A DNA stretch of 64,000 nucleotides from Diplosphaera chodatii (taxonomy: Eukaryota > Chlorophyta > Trebouxiophyceae > Prasiolales > Stichococcaceae), in assembly GCA_032358165.1 (NCBI GenBank), contig JAALGY010000051.1, positions 992,001 to 1,056,000 on the forward strand, given 5' to 3'. Each line of letters opens with the position of its first letter. Positions within the stretch are counted from its first letter, which is position 1. The translations under genes were made by a program, and so were the position numbers. Under the pieces are notes generated by a model. The model saw nothing but the letters and a program-made list of their open reading frames with translations. It did not search any database and was not told where the DNA came from. This document shows, one piece after another, positions 21,947-33,496 of the stretch.

Positions 21947-24900
21947 TCAGAAGCCGCCAAGGAAAGCCAGGATGATGCCGGTGCCCAGGACCAGGCCAGC
22001 GCAGTGTGCCGCCTGGCAGGACGCATGCGGAGAGTCAAATCACGTTTGAAGCTGTGAAGATCGCACATGAGCTCCCACAGCCAGCACGACACCTGACAAC
22101 CATTGCTATTATACCTGGTAGGTGACTGCCAGGATGCCGGCGGCGGTGGCCTTCTGGTGTGCTGGCATTGCCTTGGGCGCCATCATCGCATTGGTGTTGA
22201 CGTACCCGTTCAGCAGGAACATGATCGCCACATACACTGCACAGACAAGCAACAAGTTGAAGCCGCTTCACAGCGGTCGTCATACGGCTCTGGTGCTGTG
22301 CAACACCTCGAACGTACCCAGGCAGCAACTGTGAAACCCGGCAGCCCTGACCCACCGCAGGCAAGCGTGTCGCTGATGAGCCACGGCGGCGCCAGGGCGA
22401 TGTACAGGTAGAACAGCGGCGTCAGCGCCAGCATCAGCAGCCCCAGAGCGAGCACCCCGCCCTGGCTGTGCAGCGCCAGGCGCTTTACTCGCGGCAGCAG
22501 CCGCCCCGTCAGGTCCGCAAACAGCCGCACGAAGAACAGCCACTGCAGCAGCTCAGCAATGGTTGGCATGTCACATGCTCAGGTGCCACATGCAGGGGAT
22601 AGGACACCTCCCATGACACACAGGATCATCCCTCGAAAGAAGCAGTTCGACCACCATGATCAGCATCCGCTCATCGGGCCAGGCAGCCACATACCTTCGG
22701 CAGCATGTCGCCCAGGGCTCCACTGGTGGGCACGTAAGTGATAAATGGGAAGATCAGGAGCCCAATTGTGCCCGATGTGAAGAGACCCGCCTGCAGGGAT
22801 GTACATGCACACCGTCGATCAGTGTGACTGCAGTGCAGGTCACACAGGGATGCCAGTATCAGCATGAGTCTATGCAAGGGTGTGTACATCCCACTGATGG
22901 CAACCTCAACAGGGTCTGTCGCTCGAAATGAGACTGCATGACGTTCAGCAGGCTTTGCACATGAGGAGCACCAACCTGGATGGGCCACATCCTGTGCATG
23001 GTGTCCAGCGCATTTGCGGATGCGCGCTGCACATCCTGGCGCGCAGCAGACGCGATGCTGGCGATGCTGGCGGCTGAGTCTACCCGTGTCATGCCGTCGG
23101 CACCTGCAGCCAACACTTATACCCACCGTCCTGTGCAGCTGATTATGCATTGGCTGCATGGTGACGCCACAGCACAGCAACAGTAGGACGAGCAGCAGCA
23201 GGAGCAGTGTTAAAGGCTATTTGGTCTGGGCACTGCACTAGTACAAGCGGAATTTGCAAGATGATGCCACACCGGCGGGGTGCCGGCGAGGGCTGCTGAA
23301 CGGCCTCTTGCGGGGCGAGTCGCGCGTGCCACTGCCGGCGCCGTGCTGCGGGGCTGATGTGCCAGCCGCCAGCGGGCTGCTGCCCGGCTGCCTGCTGCCC
23401 GCTGCGGGACTGGAGCTGCTGGGCATCGACCCGGCGCCCTGCTGCTGCTGCTGCTGCTCCGAGGCAGCTGGGTGTGCCGGCGCTGAGACGCGCAACGCTG
23501 CTATGCCCGGCGGCGCTGCTTCTGCTGTGTGATGACCCCCAACATGAAGGTGGTAGTGACGGCCATGGCGCCCTGCAGAGGGATGTGCAGGATCTGGGCG
23601 TGATGCAGATGCTTCAGGGGTGCTGTCCTTTCAACCCTGCTGCTCTGGAGTGCTGGGGCTCAACCTCAGGAGGTGGCTGGTCAATTGGGTGGCCTGATTA
23701 GTGACAAGCGAGGTCTGGCACCTGAGCCTTCTCGGCTGCGGCTGCCATGCGCCCCCTGCTCCGCCTGAACGGTGGCGTGCCACACGTCGTCCTCTGGCAC
23801 GGTGTCTTCTGAGGGTCAGAACACACTATGTGTCAAAAAGACATTCCATTTGTAACGTTGGTGTCCAGAGGTCAGACATCATCGTCTCACCATGCTCAGG
23901 TGCCTAGCAAAGCAAGTCACTCCCACCTCCGGTGTGGCTGTGGCGGTCCAGCAGCAGCGTCGTCTCGCCGTCCGACACGCTCTTGAAGAAGTCCAGCGGG
24001 CTGATGGCCAGCAGCGCGCCGACGCTGCCGACGCGCGAGAGGCCGTGGTGGCCGTTGCCCTCTCCTGCGTCCGCGCCGTGCCAGCCGCCCCCCCGCGAGC
24101 CCCGGCTCTGTGGTGACCCACCCTCGAGCGCCGCATCATCCCCCTGCAATCAGTGCAAGCTGCACACTCAACACCTGCTCCGACGTACGCCGGCTCATCC
24201 GGAGCATCATCATCCACACAGCTGATGCAAGCGCACATGTGCACTGAGTAGGGTGATCAGCTGAAGACCCTCAACAGTCAAGACGCAGATACTGTCGGGC
24301 AACAGACCCGACAGCTGTAAAGGTTGCGCACCAGCAGGGGCTCGTCGAGGCTGGCCTCCTTGTGCAGCTGATGGGCAGGCGCAGCGGCGGCCTCGATGGA
24401 GCGCCAGTGCCGGATGAGCAGCGACACCGCTGACGCCATCCCCAGCAACACCAGCCCTGCGTGGGCGGTGGTGCTGCTACAGGTCAAGATGTGCCTCGTT
24501 GTCTCTACCATCTTGTATGTTAGAGGGCATGTATACTTAGCAGTGTGCAGCCGACAAGCTGGCACCTGCACAGGTCCCATACAGCAGCCCCTCGTCCTTT
24601 TCTGATGGGCTGGACCCCATACGCAGCAGGACCTCCACTGCCAGCACAATCGCGCCACTGCAGGCGATACAAAGTCAGAATTTGAAATGCACAACTTCAA
24701 TCTGTCTGGTGGATGATGTACCATGTGCCCATGTAGAAATTCAACTGAGTCTGGTGCCACTGGATCTGCCAGCAGCGGTCGAGGAGCTGCACCTTCCAAC
24801 GCAGCCGAGGCCTAATGCGATCGTGTTCTTGTTGGCAAAGCGCGCCACCAGCTGGTAGCTGGCAGAGAAGGAGATGCCATGGGCAACGCCCAGTGCAGCT

Positions 24901-25630
24901 ATCGTGCCCAGCAGCAGCCTGAGAACATATCAGCCTCATCACTGGGTGTGCATGATGGCAAGGACTCATGTGCTGTACGGTGTGCAAACCTTGCAAGGTG
25001 AGTAGACGTACACATGCACAGTGGGTTGCTGGCAGGCGCCCGCACCCAAGGCGGCTGGGCTCAAGCGGGAACACCACGGCAATGATGAAGCAGCCGCCTG
25101 TGCCAATGATGAGGCGCACAAGCACCGTCTTCGCGACACCTGCAGATCAGATGGGGATGGTCAGAAGGCACCTGGTGCAGCAGTGACGACTTGACGAGCT
25201 TTTGGTGCATGTGAGCAATTCGGGGGCAGCCTCACCAAAGGTGTCGTCAAGACGCTCGTCTATCATGCTCGACAACGCCAGCAGTGGGATGCTGGGCAGG
25301 TAGTACATCTGCAGGTTGGCCGCAGTCAGCACCGCACGATTGCACAGCATCCATTTTCAGCTTCAAGTACGCACGCCAAGTTCTGCTGCCTCTTCAATGT
25401 CACACTCACCATATTCATCTTCAGCAGCACCGAAGGCCCGTACAGCTTCCTGTAAAAGCTGAGCTCCGAGCACTGTGCCATCCAGATGCATGTGTAGCCC
25501 ACCTACGCATGCAACTTTGACGCATGATAATTTCCGATTCATCGCACATCGCATCACAATCAGGTCGAGCAATGATTGAGTGGTGATCTCACCGACATAA
25601 AGAAGAACTTGACCACTGTCCATTTGCCAC
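21947..25630 (-). CDS. Equilibrative nucleoside transporter (ENT/SLC29)-like membrane protein, 5' end unresolved
   Basis: Read on the - strand, exons carry hydrophobic segments in ENT order. The first clear exon is 25630..25593 (KWTVVKFFFMS). It continues with YTCIWMAQCSELSFYRKLYGPSVLL, MYYLPSIPLLALSSMIDERL, VRLIIGTGGCFIIAVVFPL, GTIAALGVAHGISFSASYQLVARFANKN, GLVLLGMASAVSLL, LLIFPFITYVPTSGA, LLQWLFFVRLFADLTGRLLP and LTPLFYLYIALAPPWL. The last exons are 22236..22115 (LNGYVNTNAMMAPKAMPAHQKATAAGILAVTYQ) and one ending at the stop at 21947. The NGYVxxxAMMxAP...H.k.TAAGI pattern near the C-terminus is the best ENT mark; such carriers move nucleosides or related compounds. A long hydrophilic loop in the middle (about 23238-24150) is Gln/Ser/Pro/Gly-rich. 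Not all splice sites were resolved and the start codon is not identified, so family assignment is moderate. Confidence 0.6.
23437..23460 (-). repeat. CAG/CTG trinucleotide run in ENT-like central loop
   Basis: On the + strand a run of about seven CTG units ends at the TCC around 23460. On the coding strand it gives Glu-Gln-Gln-Gln-Gln-Gln-Gln within a Ser/Pro-rich low-complexity stretch, probably in the central cytosolic loop of the transporter. Confidence 0.6.
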
Positions 25631-25639
25631 CTGCACCCA

Positions 25640-26242
25640 CACACCACGGCGTCAGTGCAGCGTGCCTGCAGCATGCCACTATGCAGTGCATGAGACGCAT
25701 TCTTTTATCGACGACTACCAATCGAACTGTACCCTTGATCTTCGCGGTCGGCTCAGCGAAGCCCGCACCACCCATGTTGCCGCACTTGACGACCCAGCGC
25801 GCGTGATGCGCTGTGTCTCAGTCCTTAGAACGGCACGCTGGTGTCATGCTCCGCATTGCTCGAGGACATTGCCTCGGTGACTTGTGTGCATGATAGCAGC
25901 TGTGCTGTGGTCTTGGCGCCGGTGAACCTTGAAAAGGCGGAGTCTACGCTACTTTGACTGGGGCAGATTGCAGTCGGCTGAAATGGCACAACCCAGCGTG
26001 GCTCAGAGAGGCAGTCCTATATATACTATATCACCTCAAAGATGTGCGTCTGATGGCCGATGACACATATGCTTGTGGCTTCAACGCTATTTGCATCATG
26101 CACCTCGAAGATGCAGCTCTGCCAGGTCAGCATCTTCACAATTAGTCAGCGAACTTACTGGTTGGGGTGGGCAAACGGCTAAGGTTGCGCTGCTCGCTTT
26201 GACGGACGGGAAAGCAGCCCCGCACCCGACGCTATCAACGAG
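25640..26242. other. Region between ENT-like 5' end and SET-MYND 3' end
   Basis: About 600 bases expected to contain the missing first exon(s) and promoter of the ENT-like gene and the 3' UTR of the SET-MYND gene, both on the - strand. A short frame starting MSSSNAEHDTS on the - strand near 25870 could be a first exon, but the phase did not match. Confidence 0.4.
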
Positions 26243-29035
26243 TCACATGCCAGCATCCAACTGAGGCATCTGTCTGCTGGCCTGGATCTCGTGCCGCAGC
26301 CGCAACATATCAACCACGACATCGCAGTGATCTCCATTTGTGATCTGCAGCGTGCGTGCAGCTGTTTCGGCGGCCTCGGCAGCTGTGTCATCTAGCTCCA
26401 GCACCGCGGCGACCTTCGCGATGTGCGCCCAAAGCAAGCCCAGGTCCGGCCACGGCTGCGCAGCAGCAGATGGAATGCCCACTTACAAGACCCAAGCCAC
26501 TTACGGTACTGTGTTGATCACATCGGAAGCACCTCAGTGCACAGTGGTCGTACTGATTGCCAACCTGTTTGTATATGAGCTGGTAGGTGGGCAGCAGCTC
26601 ACGCGCCGTCCGCAGGGCCAGCTCCCACTGCTGCGCGGTAACTGCCGCCCGCAGCAGCGTGTCACGCAGCTTCAGGAGCAGCCCGTGGTGGGGCCCAAAC
26701 GCCTTGGCAAACTGCGCTAGGACCGCCTGCACACGCAGCAGCATGCACGCGTTGATGCATGCTTGCGACCATATCCGCCGCATGCGCTCTTTGGGCAGGA
26801 TCATAGACACGTCTACAGACGTCATAGTGCATCTACCAACAGTGGCACCTGCAGGCGCCTAGCAGCATATGCGCCGTTGCCTTCTGCCAGCATCTGCTCT
26901 GCTTCGTGCAGCGCCATGTAGCAATGCATCGCTGCAATGCGGTAGACGCTCACGAGCTGCTGGCTGACTGCGGGAGCAGCGCCGCGGCATGCATTAGCGT
27001 CTGGTGGACTGCCACTCCCACCAGAGCCACCGCCACTGGCTGGGCCTGCTACTGTGCTGTCTGCAGACACCGCATCATGGCCGCCCTCGGTAACAAAGAA
27101 GTCTTTCCCCCAGCACTGCACGCGGATGTGCTGCCAGGGGTCCGGCCCCTCGTCCCCTGCCTCGAGTGCCGCCATGGCAGACTCCATGCTGCTGAACGTG
27201 GTGCGTGCGCCACTGCTGGGGCCTGGCCGGGATGATCCACTGCCTGCTGCTGCGCTGCTGCTGCCGCCCTGGGTGCACTCTGCCAGCACGAAGGCGTCTG
27301 CAAAAGGACATTGCCAGGCGTCAGTTGACACATAGTTCAGCATCACTGGGGGCAGGGAACCAATGTTCGGTCGGCGCAGGCATTCTGTACCAGTCACAAC
27401 ATCGATGGAATGCCACTGCAGCACCTCACATCAGCCTCACCTGACAGCTTGTGCCCTGCCAGCTGGACCGGAAGCCCGGTTAGCTGCCGGTCCACATCGT
27501 GCAGCGGTCCCGGCAGCCGCAACGAGACTGTTACACTGAGGTTCAACCCAGCGCCAGGTGTCTCTGTAGTCGCCGAGGCGGGCTCTGCATGCTGCAACTC
27601 TTCCGCCGCTGCCGCAGCGTCGATGTCGAAGTGGTAGTGCTGCAGCAGGATCGCGCGCCGCTCCGGGCGTGTGGCCTTCAGGTCAGTATAGCTGATGGTG
27701 ATCTCCTCGCCCGGCTGGATTGTACGCACTGCCCTGCAAGAATGCCCATGCGCTCTCGTATACATGGTGTGGAAGGGCCAGGCATGCAAGCGTCATGACA
27801 AGCACATGCCCTGTCGGTCAGGGCTGCAGGCCGACAGTGACGCACCTGAAGACGATCGAGCTGCCTTCGAAGCTCTGCACTGCATTGGGCTCGCAGCTGT
27901 GGTTGATCATGGCGCCTGTCGGATACAGGCCCACACCTGCAGGTCACCAGGCCTCTGAGCATCTCAGTGTACCTGCAGTGCAACCCTGGGGGACATTATT
28001 GAATGGCAACCCTCACTCGCATGTTACCACAGTGCATGAAATCTGGAGGAGGTCAACACACCCAGTGGCTGAAGCTCGGTGTTACAAATGGTGTGGTTGT
28101 TACAGGCGAAGGCGGCCAGCAGCCTGGCGATGTCTTTGGCGGGCTCACCAGTTTCAGCGGCAACCTTGCCATACATGTACAGCCTGCGTCACAACAAGGC
28201 GTCATTCGCGTGTACATCACAAAGCATCGCAGTTGTCGCAACATGATTTTAGTCTATGTGGCCAGCATGGCCGCACATGCACATATGCCGGCCGCATGCA
28301 GCCTATCTGCAGGTGCACACCTGGTCAACCCCGCCATCTGTGCAAAGCTGGTCTTCCGCTCGGCACTGAGCTTGTCCCAGTGATGCTCCAACAGCTGCAC
28401 CTCTGCAAAGCGGCCGCTGCTGAGGCGCCTGCCGCCAGCTGTCGACGCTGCTTCGGCGCCCTCCTGCGCCTGACTGCATGCTTTCACGTCAGACGTGGCC
28501 AACAGTAGAGTGGCAAGGCTTGGCCAGTTGAGGTGGTGGAGCTGCTCACGCACACAGGTCTCACTGCTGCAAGGCCACAGGCTTACTTCTCGGACCGCCA
28601 AAGGACGCGCGCCGCGAGCCGAACGGTCGGCGGCGGCACGCGCGGCGCAATGCGCGCCAGCGCCCTGCACTCCCGCTGGTGGGCCGGCCACGCCGCCCTC
28701 TGTGCCGCCTGACTAGAGTACCTGCAGACCGTATTTGACGAGACTGGTCTCGTTCGACGGTGAACGCCTGTTGCTCAGGGAATACGTTTGGATCTCAGTG
28801 GGCTGAAGACAGGACATGCATGCAGGGATGCTCACCAGACAAGCTTGCAGCGCGCGCAACGCTTCAGATCTGGCGCGGGCAGAAAGGTGTGATCGCACAG
28901 CTGCGTCTGCTGGTCGTCATACAACACAGCAGAATAGGGACGCTGTGATAGTATTTGCTGACCCGCGATAACGCGCTGCACGGCCTTCAGGTACCGGCCG
29001 CGCTGCTCATCCAGCGCAACACTCCAGGCAGCCAT
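26243..29035 (-). CDS. SMYD-type SET-MYND protein with depleted zinc ligands
   Basis: Exons on the - strand: 29035..28836, 28721..28587, 28473..28321, 28183..28062, 27936..27846, 27733..27441, 27297..26849, then C-terminal helical exons down to the stop at 26243; phases agree through exon 7. SMYD proteins are lysine methyltransferases of histones and other proteins. Seen: an N-terminal SET piece (GRYLKAVQRVIAGQQILSQRPYSAVL), the MYND insertion (CDHTF...RCARCKLVWYSSQAAQRAAWPAHQREC), RLLAAFACNNHTI, the active-site core YPTGAMINHSCEPNAV and EEITISYTDL, then a TPR-like helical C-terminus (LRTARELLPTYQLIYK, LLWAHIAKVAAVLELDD). Odd points: the MYND YCSxxCQ pair reads YSSQAAQ, the post-SET CxCxxC after HFD is absent (FDIDAAAAAEEL), and the SAM-site GRG reads GRY. 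Exon 7 is a Ser/Gly-rich insertion. Confidence 0.82.
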
Positions 29036-29437
29036 ACTGGATCAATGCTCTGCAGTCATGTGCCCGGACAGCGCGTTCTCCAGGCTGCAGCGGGCGTTGC
29101 TGCTGGCGCTGGCATGACACTCGTCAAGCTGATGTTGTACACGCATGCGCGCCGCAGGTGCTTGTGTTCCTTTGCATCAGAATGTTTTGCCCCAGTTATC
29201 TCCTCTGGCGCAGCAACAAGCACCTCACACTCATACACGTCTTGCAGCGTTATGGGGCGCCACAGCTGGATTGACATTCCAGATGCATTGTGTTGGCCCG
29301 TGACGTTGAACTTACGCCGTTTCTAAGGCAAACAGGTGTGGCTTTACTGGGATGCAACACCCTACTGGTCAGGAGGCCGAGGCGGCTTGCACTTGCGCTC
29401 TCTCTCCTTCCCAGGTGCCCCAGCAGCTGCGGCCAGG
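29036..29437. other. Divergent promoter region, SET-MYND (-) and eL41 (+)
   Basis: About 400 bases separate two head-to-head genes, so both promoters must lie here. I identified no specific element. Confidence 0.5.
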
Positions 29438-29773
29438 ATGCGTGCTAAGGTGAGGCTGCAGCCTGTCGAAGGCGTTTACGGCTGTACCCGCTGATGGCTT
29501 CCAGCACCTTTGCCCATTTGCTGATGCGCAGCGAAAGATGCATGCAACCTTTGTTCACACCGTCGCCTGCTCAAAGACTGCATCCGCTGTGTCGCCAGAG
29601 AGCAGATGTTGCAGCTGCTGCTTGGCCGGCAGTGCTTGCCTACAGGTCGCCTGCAGTCTGCCGCTGACGCGCCTTGCGCTGCGGACCGCTCAGATGCTGT
29701 GTACTCTTTGCAGTGGAAGAAGAAGAGGATGAGGAGGCTCAAGCGCAAACGGAGGAGGCAAAGGAGCAAGTGA
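29438..29773 (+). CDS. RPL41: Ribosomal protein eL41 (RPL41)
   Basis: Two exons, 29438..29449 (MRAK) and 29714..29773 (WKKKRMRRLKRKRR followed by RQRSK and TGA), give a 23-residue, almost wholly basic protein. It matches eL41, the smallest ribosomal protein, which sits in a bridge between subunits of the 80S ribosome. The usual length is 25; this copy is two residues shorter near the C-terminus, where other species read RKMRQRSK. The intron after codon 4 splits MRAK from the rest, with a GTGAGG donor and TTTGCAG acceptor. The sequence is so characteristic that identity is nearly certain despite its size. A TGTAA lies 95 nt after the stop. Confidence 0.93.
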
Positions 29774-30760
29774 AGTGGGCAGGGTGGATAGTCTGGCGTG
29801 TTCTCTGACATGGGGCAGGAACACTACTGGCTGTTTCTCGGGCAGCGCTGAAACACTGATGTGACGATGTAACAAGGTTCCATGGCGTGTCTGCGACTCG
29901 CTCCTCTCTTTTCGCTGTCACGACTGTAGCAGCAGCACGCTCAAGCTTCGGAGCAAGGGCTCCGAATGCCCTGCAGCAAACATCTGCAGCACCGACATGT
30001 GCTGAATGAGATCAGGAGCTGTGGTAGATGAGGGAGGCAAATGCACTCTATAAACCCCTGTCACACACTGTGGCAAGCGGCGGCATAAGCGCTGTGCAGG
30101 TGATTGCAGCTGTCTGTCTGCAAGCAGTTGTCACCAACGCTTGTTGACCGTTTCTCGCTTACAGGGTAGCATAGAGGGTAGGCGGAGGAGATAGATGCTG
30201 GCCTGCGTGATCGGGTCGGTACAACAGACAGTATGCAGCTCAGCCAGCCTTACAAACCCAGAGCATATTCATACAAACCGAGACATGCCGCAAACTCCCC
30301 CAGCCTCATTGCATCTTCAATCAAACCCACCGGCAGCACATGGGCAGCAGATGCCATCTTCACACAACCATCGTTCCAATTCTCTACTGCAAAACTCAGA
30401 TCCATGGCAAGCAGACGACCCACGACCGGGTGTCGCCTGCCAATACACACCGCAACCGCAGCAAATCGTCAGGTGAGGCTAGCATGTCAGCAAAACTTTA
30501 GCGGGTTATCAGGGCGCTTGTGAACTTTGCTGCCCAGGGATTTCGTGGTGCTGTGCGCCAGCTGAGGCCGCTAATGAAGCCTCCAGCCCTGGGGCAACCA
30601 CCCGACGCCTCTTGCTGCTGCCACCCTGCAGTCGCAGGCATGCTGAGCCGCATGCCGCAAACAGCAGAGCCGCTGCAGTGTCGAGAGTAGGGGCCGGCTG
30701 CTCAGGGCTTGGTGTTGTGCAGCCACACCAGGGCTCCCAGTCTCTGCCATTGACTGGGGC
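29774..30760. other. Convergent 3' region between eL41 and DUF3110 genes
   Basis: About 990 bases without a supported exon. It should hold the 3' UTRs of both neighbours. A TATAAA at 30049 and TTACA (TGTAA on the - strand) near 30160 are present; the latter is about 600 nt past the DUF3110 stop. Confidence 0.45.
29868..29872 (+). promoter_or_regulatory. Candidate TGTAA poly(A) signal of eL41
   Basis: TGTAA at 95 nt after the eL41 stop codon, the best-placed copy in the window. Confidence 0.55.
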
Positions 30761-32496
30761 CTAACAATCGCGCATCAGCAGGCGCTCCAGACTGGCGCGT
30801 GCCTCCTCCAGCTGGAAGTTGGGCTCTGACAATGGGTAGAAGTTGGCGTTATTCAGGTGCTGCGGCTGTTGGTCTGCTGCCTGCGCTTGCTCAGCAGGCG
30901 ATGTGCTGGGGCTGGGCTGATCCCGGTCCATGACTGTCCACTTCCCTTCCCTGCATGAGACGAGGCGGTACTCAGCATCGGGGCATGGGTGACTGTGCAA
31001 AACGGCCTGCCTTACTCAGCTGTAACGCCGTCTGACAATGACAAGCCACATCAGGTTACGCCCAGCAGCGCAGCAAACACAGTATGCACCTGAGTCGCAG
31101 TGACCGCTCCCAATCGGTCATGCCCACATAATAGTCAGGCGGGATGAGCAGCGAGCCCTGTGCCTCGACGCGGTAGCTGTAGCCGCTGTCAGTGCAGAAA
31201 TCTAGCAGCTCCGCTGGCTCAATGGGGCAGACACTCGGGACATGGTCCATGGTTGCCTCCAGAAGCCCAGCATATCTATCAGGCCATACAGCAAGAACGT
31301 AGTTGCACAAGGGTCGCACATGTCAGCTCGTACAGCTGCCATGCAGATTGCCATGTGAGAACTTAGAATGTCAAGAGACATCTGGGTATACAGCCCCGCT
31401 CCGTACAGCTCCACACCTGTCGGCGTCCTCTTTACATGAAAAGGCGATGATTGTGTCCTGCGGCAGGCCATCATCCCGCGACATGACCCGCAATGAGTAT
31501 ATGCCCTCAGTGTCTGTAGAGCCGACACCAAACAAGATGACGTACACCTGCATTGCAATGACACAGGGGTGCGATGAAGGTGTGCAGCATGCTGCAAGGG
31601 TCAACAGCAACTGATGGGCACAGAGTGTTGATTGCGGGTCCACTTCTGGTGACAGCCAAGCACTTGGTACAACACACCACAGCACACAACACACCTGTGA
31701 TAGATCCTGCAACCAAGCTTGCTGGTTGCCGGAGCTGCTGTATGCTGCCTGGCGCGCTGCCAGGGAAGGCCAGAGGGCGTCTGGCACGCTGTCCCGACCG
31801 GGGAGGCTGTCCACGGTTGGCATTGCTGTGTTGTTGCTGCCGACATTGTCTTCAAACGTGACTGTCACCTCCTCTGCCACGCTGTGTGCCGCTCGGCAAT
31901 CGAGCTCCGCATCCAACCTCTGCCACACTGGCTGCAGCTTCACCTTCTGCAAGGGGGGCAAGGCATGCGCATTAGCGTATTGTGGCACACATGTCGCTCG
32001 GCAGGGCGATGTGATGGGTCATGTGACTTTGAGCATTGTATACGTGATGTCCCGCGCCCCAGCCAGGGCGCACGCTGCGACCCCAAGTGCCATGTGCTTA
32101 CCTGCCATTCTGCATCAATACTCTCGCTGCTGCGGTAAGGCTCGCGCCCGTCCGCAGCGCCGCTCTGCTGCCGTGCTGATGCTTGGCAGCTGGCGTTTCG
32201 CCGGCTGCATGGCCGGCTGACACCTGCGCGAAAGCCGACACACCGCGTGAGAGCTTTGCACAGACGCAAAAGCGCATTTTCGGCACCAAGCCCGTATGTC
32301 CTACGCGCGGCGCTTCCGGCTGCAGGCACACTGACCCAGGAAGTGTGTGTTGCTATCCGCGTGCGGTGGCGGGTCGCGGTTCAGCAAAGGAAGCGTCCTG
32401 AGCGACGGCTCACCATCAGGCGGTGCTTAGCCACCCGCCACCCTTGAGCCCGCAGTAGGTGACGAGCTCGTCCTGGGCCGTTCTAAACGCTGCCAT
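30761..32496 (-). CDS. DUF3110-domain protein, probably plastid-targeted
   Basis: On the - strand, exons 32319..32102, 31946..31695, 31547..31417, 31275..31090 and 30950..30761 are in phase. A possible first exon 32496..32442 (MAAFRTAQDELVTYCGL) joins in phase 1 but is the weakest part. The DUF3110 domain is clear: VYVILFGVGSTDTEGIYSL, FSCKEDADRYAGLLEATM, VCPIEPAELLDFCTDSGYSYRV, then LIPPDYYVGMTDWERSLRLREGKW. DUF3110 proteins occur in cyanobacteria and plastid-bearing eukaryotes and their function is unknown. The Arg/Ala/Ser-rich region before the domain (GFRAGVSRPCSRRNASCQAS) resembles a chloroplast transit peptide. It diverges from the FVE gene across about 1 kb. Confidence 0.78.
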
Positions 32497-33496
32497 GCAC
32501 ACCCAGCTCTACAAATTTATCTGAGCATCCGAGGCTGACTGCCACCCCGCCTCGCGACGCCGTTGGTGGCTCGGTCATTGCGGCCACGGCAAACGAAATA
32601 TCAGCGGGAGGCATGAGGCCCCAGATGCTGGCGGCGGTCTGCAACGCTGTCATGTCCTGCTTATCGGTCAATAGTGCCGCCGCAAGCAGCCCCCACACGC
32701 GTAGCCAGCCTTCACGCGCCGGTGCGGGCGCCGAGACAAAGTGCCCCACCCAAGTGTTGCCTTGACGGCTGGCACCCAGCAACTGTTGCCGTCCTATCAA
32801 AGCGCCAGAATGTGCATGGCAGGTTCTTGAATCACCTGCTCTGGCTGAAAACCGCGCGCCCGCTGCGCAGGGCGTGTGTATCTGGGGCTGGGCAAAAGCC
32901 TGCATATCGCACGCTTGCAACCCCGCTTCGTGTAGGCTGGACGGCTGCCTCTACCAGCCCACAGCGTCCTAACAGCAGCACTCCATGCCGCCGCCGGGTG
33001 ACGGGTGCGCCAAACGTTGAGAGAGGCCGAACGCCAGGGCAAGCTGCCGTGATCTGCCGATAGCCCATAAAACCCTGCTCGTCCGCTAGGCACATAATGC
33101 TCATGACTCCTGCTCTGTCCAAGGCACACCAAGTCTGCATGCGTATTCCTCTGACAGCAGCGCAACAGGACCACGAGTACACTCTCTCTTTGCTGGCGTG
33201 CAGCTATTCGGCCAGCGTGTTGCAGCCAAGGCTGTTACTTGCGGCCGACTCTGCACAACCCTGTTGATCTGGTGGGAGCCAGCGCAGAGTGCAACATGAA
33301 CGCGCACGGTTGGTGACCGACCGGGATTCGAGGGGTAGTCACATTCTGCACGCCTTGTGTTGCCTCATCTGTGGCGGGATCCAGCATCAGTGCACCAACG
33401 ATCGTGTCCGCTGCGGCGTGACGCCGTGCACAGGAAGGCGGCATTCTCTAGTTAGCTCGGGCAACCCCGCTGGTAACATACTGCGGGCGGCTCACA
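32497..33496. other. Divergent region between DUF3110 and FVE genes
   Basis: About 1 kb head-to-head spacer. A long open frame exists on the - strand (32483-32920), but it has no family signature and overlaps the expected promoter, so I do not call it a gene. Confidence 0.45.

Noticed and set aside
28240..28330. Retained-intron reading frame continuing past exon 3 of the SET-MYND gene
   Set aside because: Splicing at 28321/28183 gives the conserved SET sequence, so the read-through is intronic.
30040..30060. TATAAA on the + strand
   Set aside because: No gene follows on that strand before the convergent DUF3110 gene; treated as chance.
32483..32920. 145-residue open frame on the - strand in the DUF3110-FVE spacer
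   Set aside because: No recognisable domain, and a phase-consistent short first exon of DUF3110 overlaps it in another frame.
33310..33335. GGGATTCGAGG-like stretch
   Set aside because: Resembles a T-loop fragment only; no cloverleaf could be drawn.
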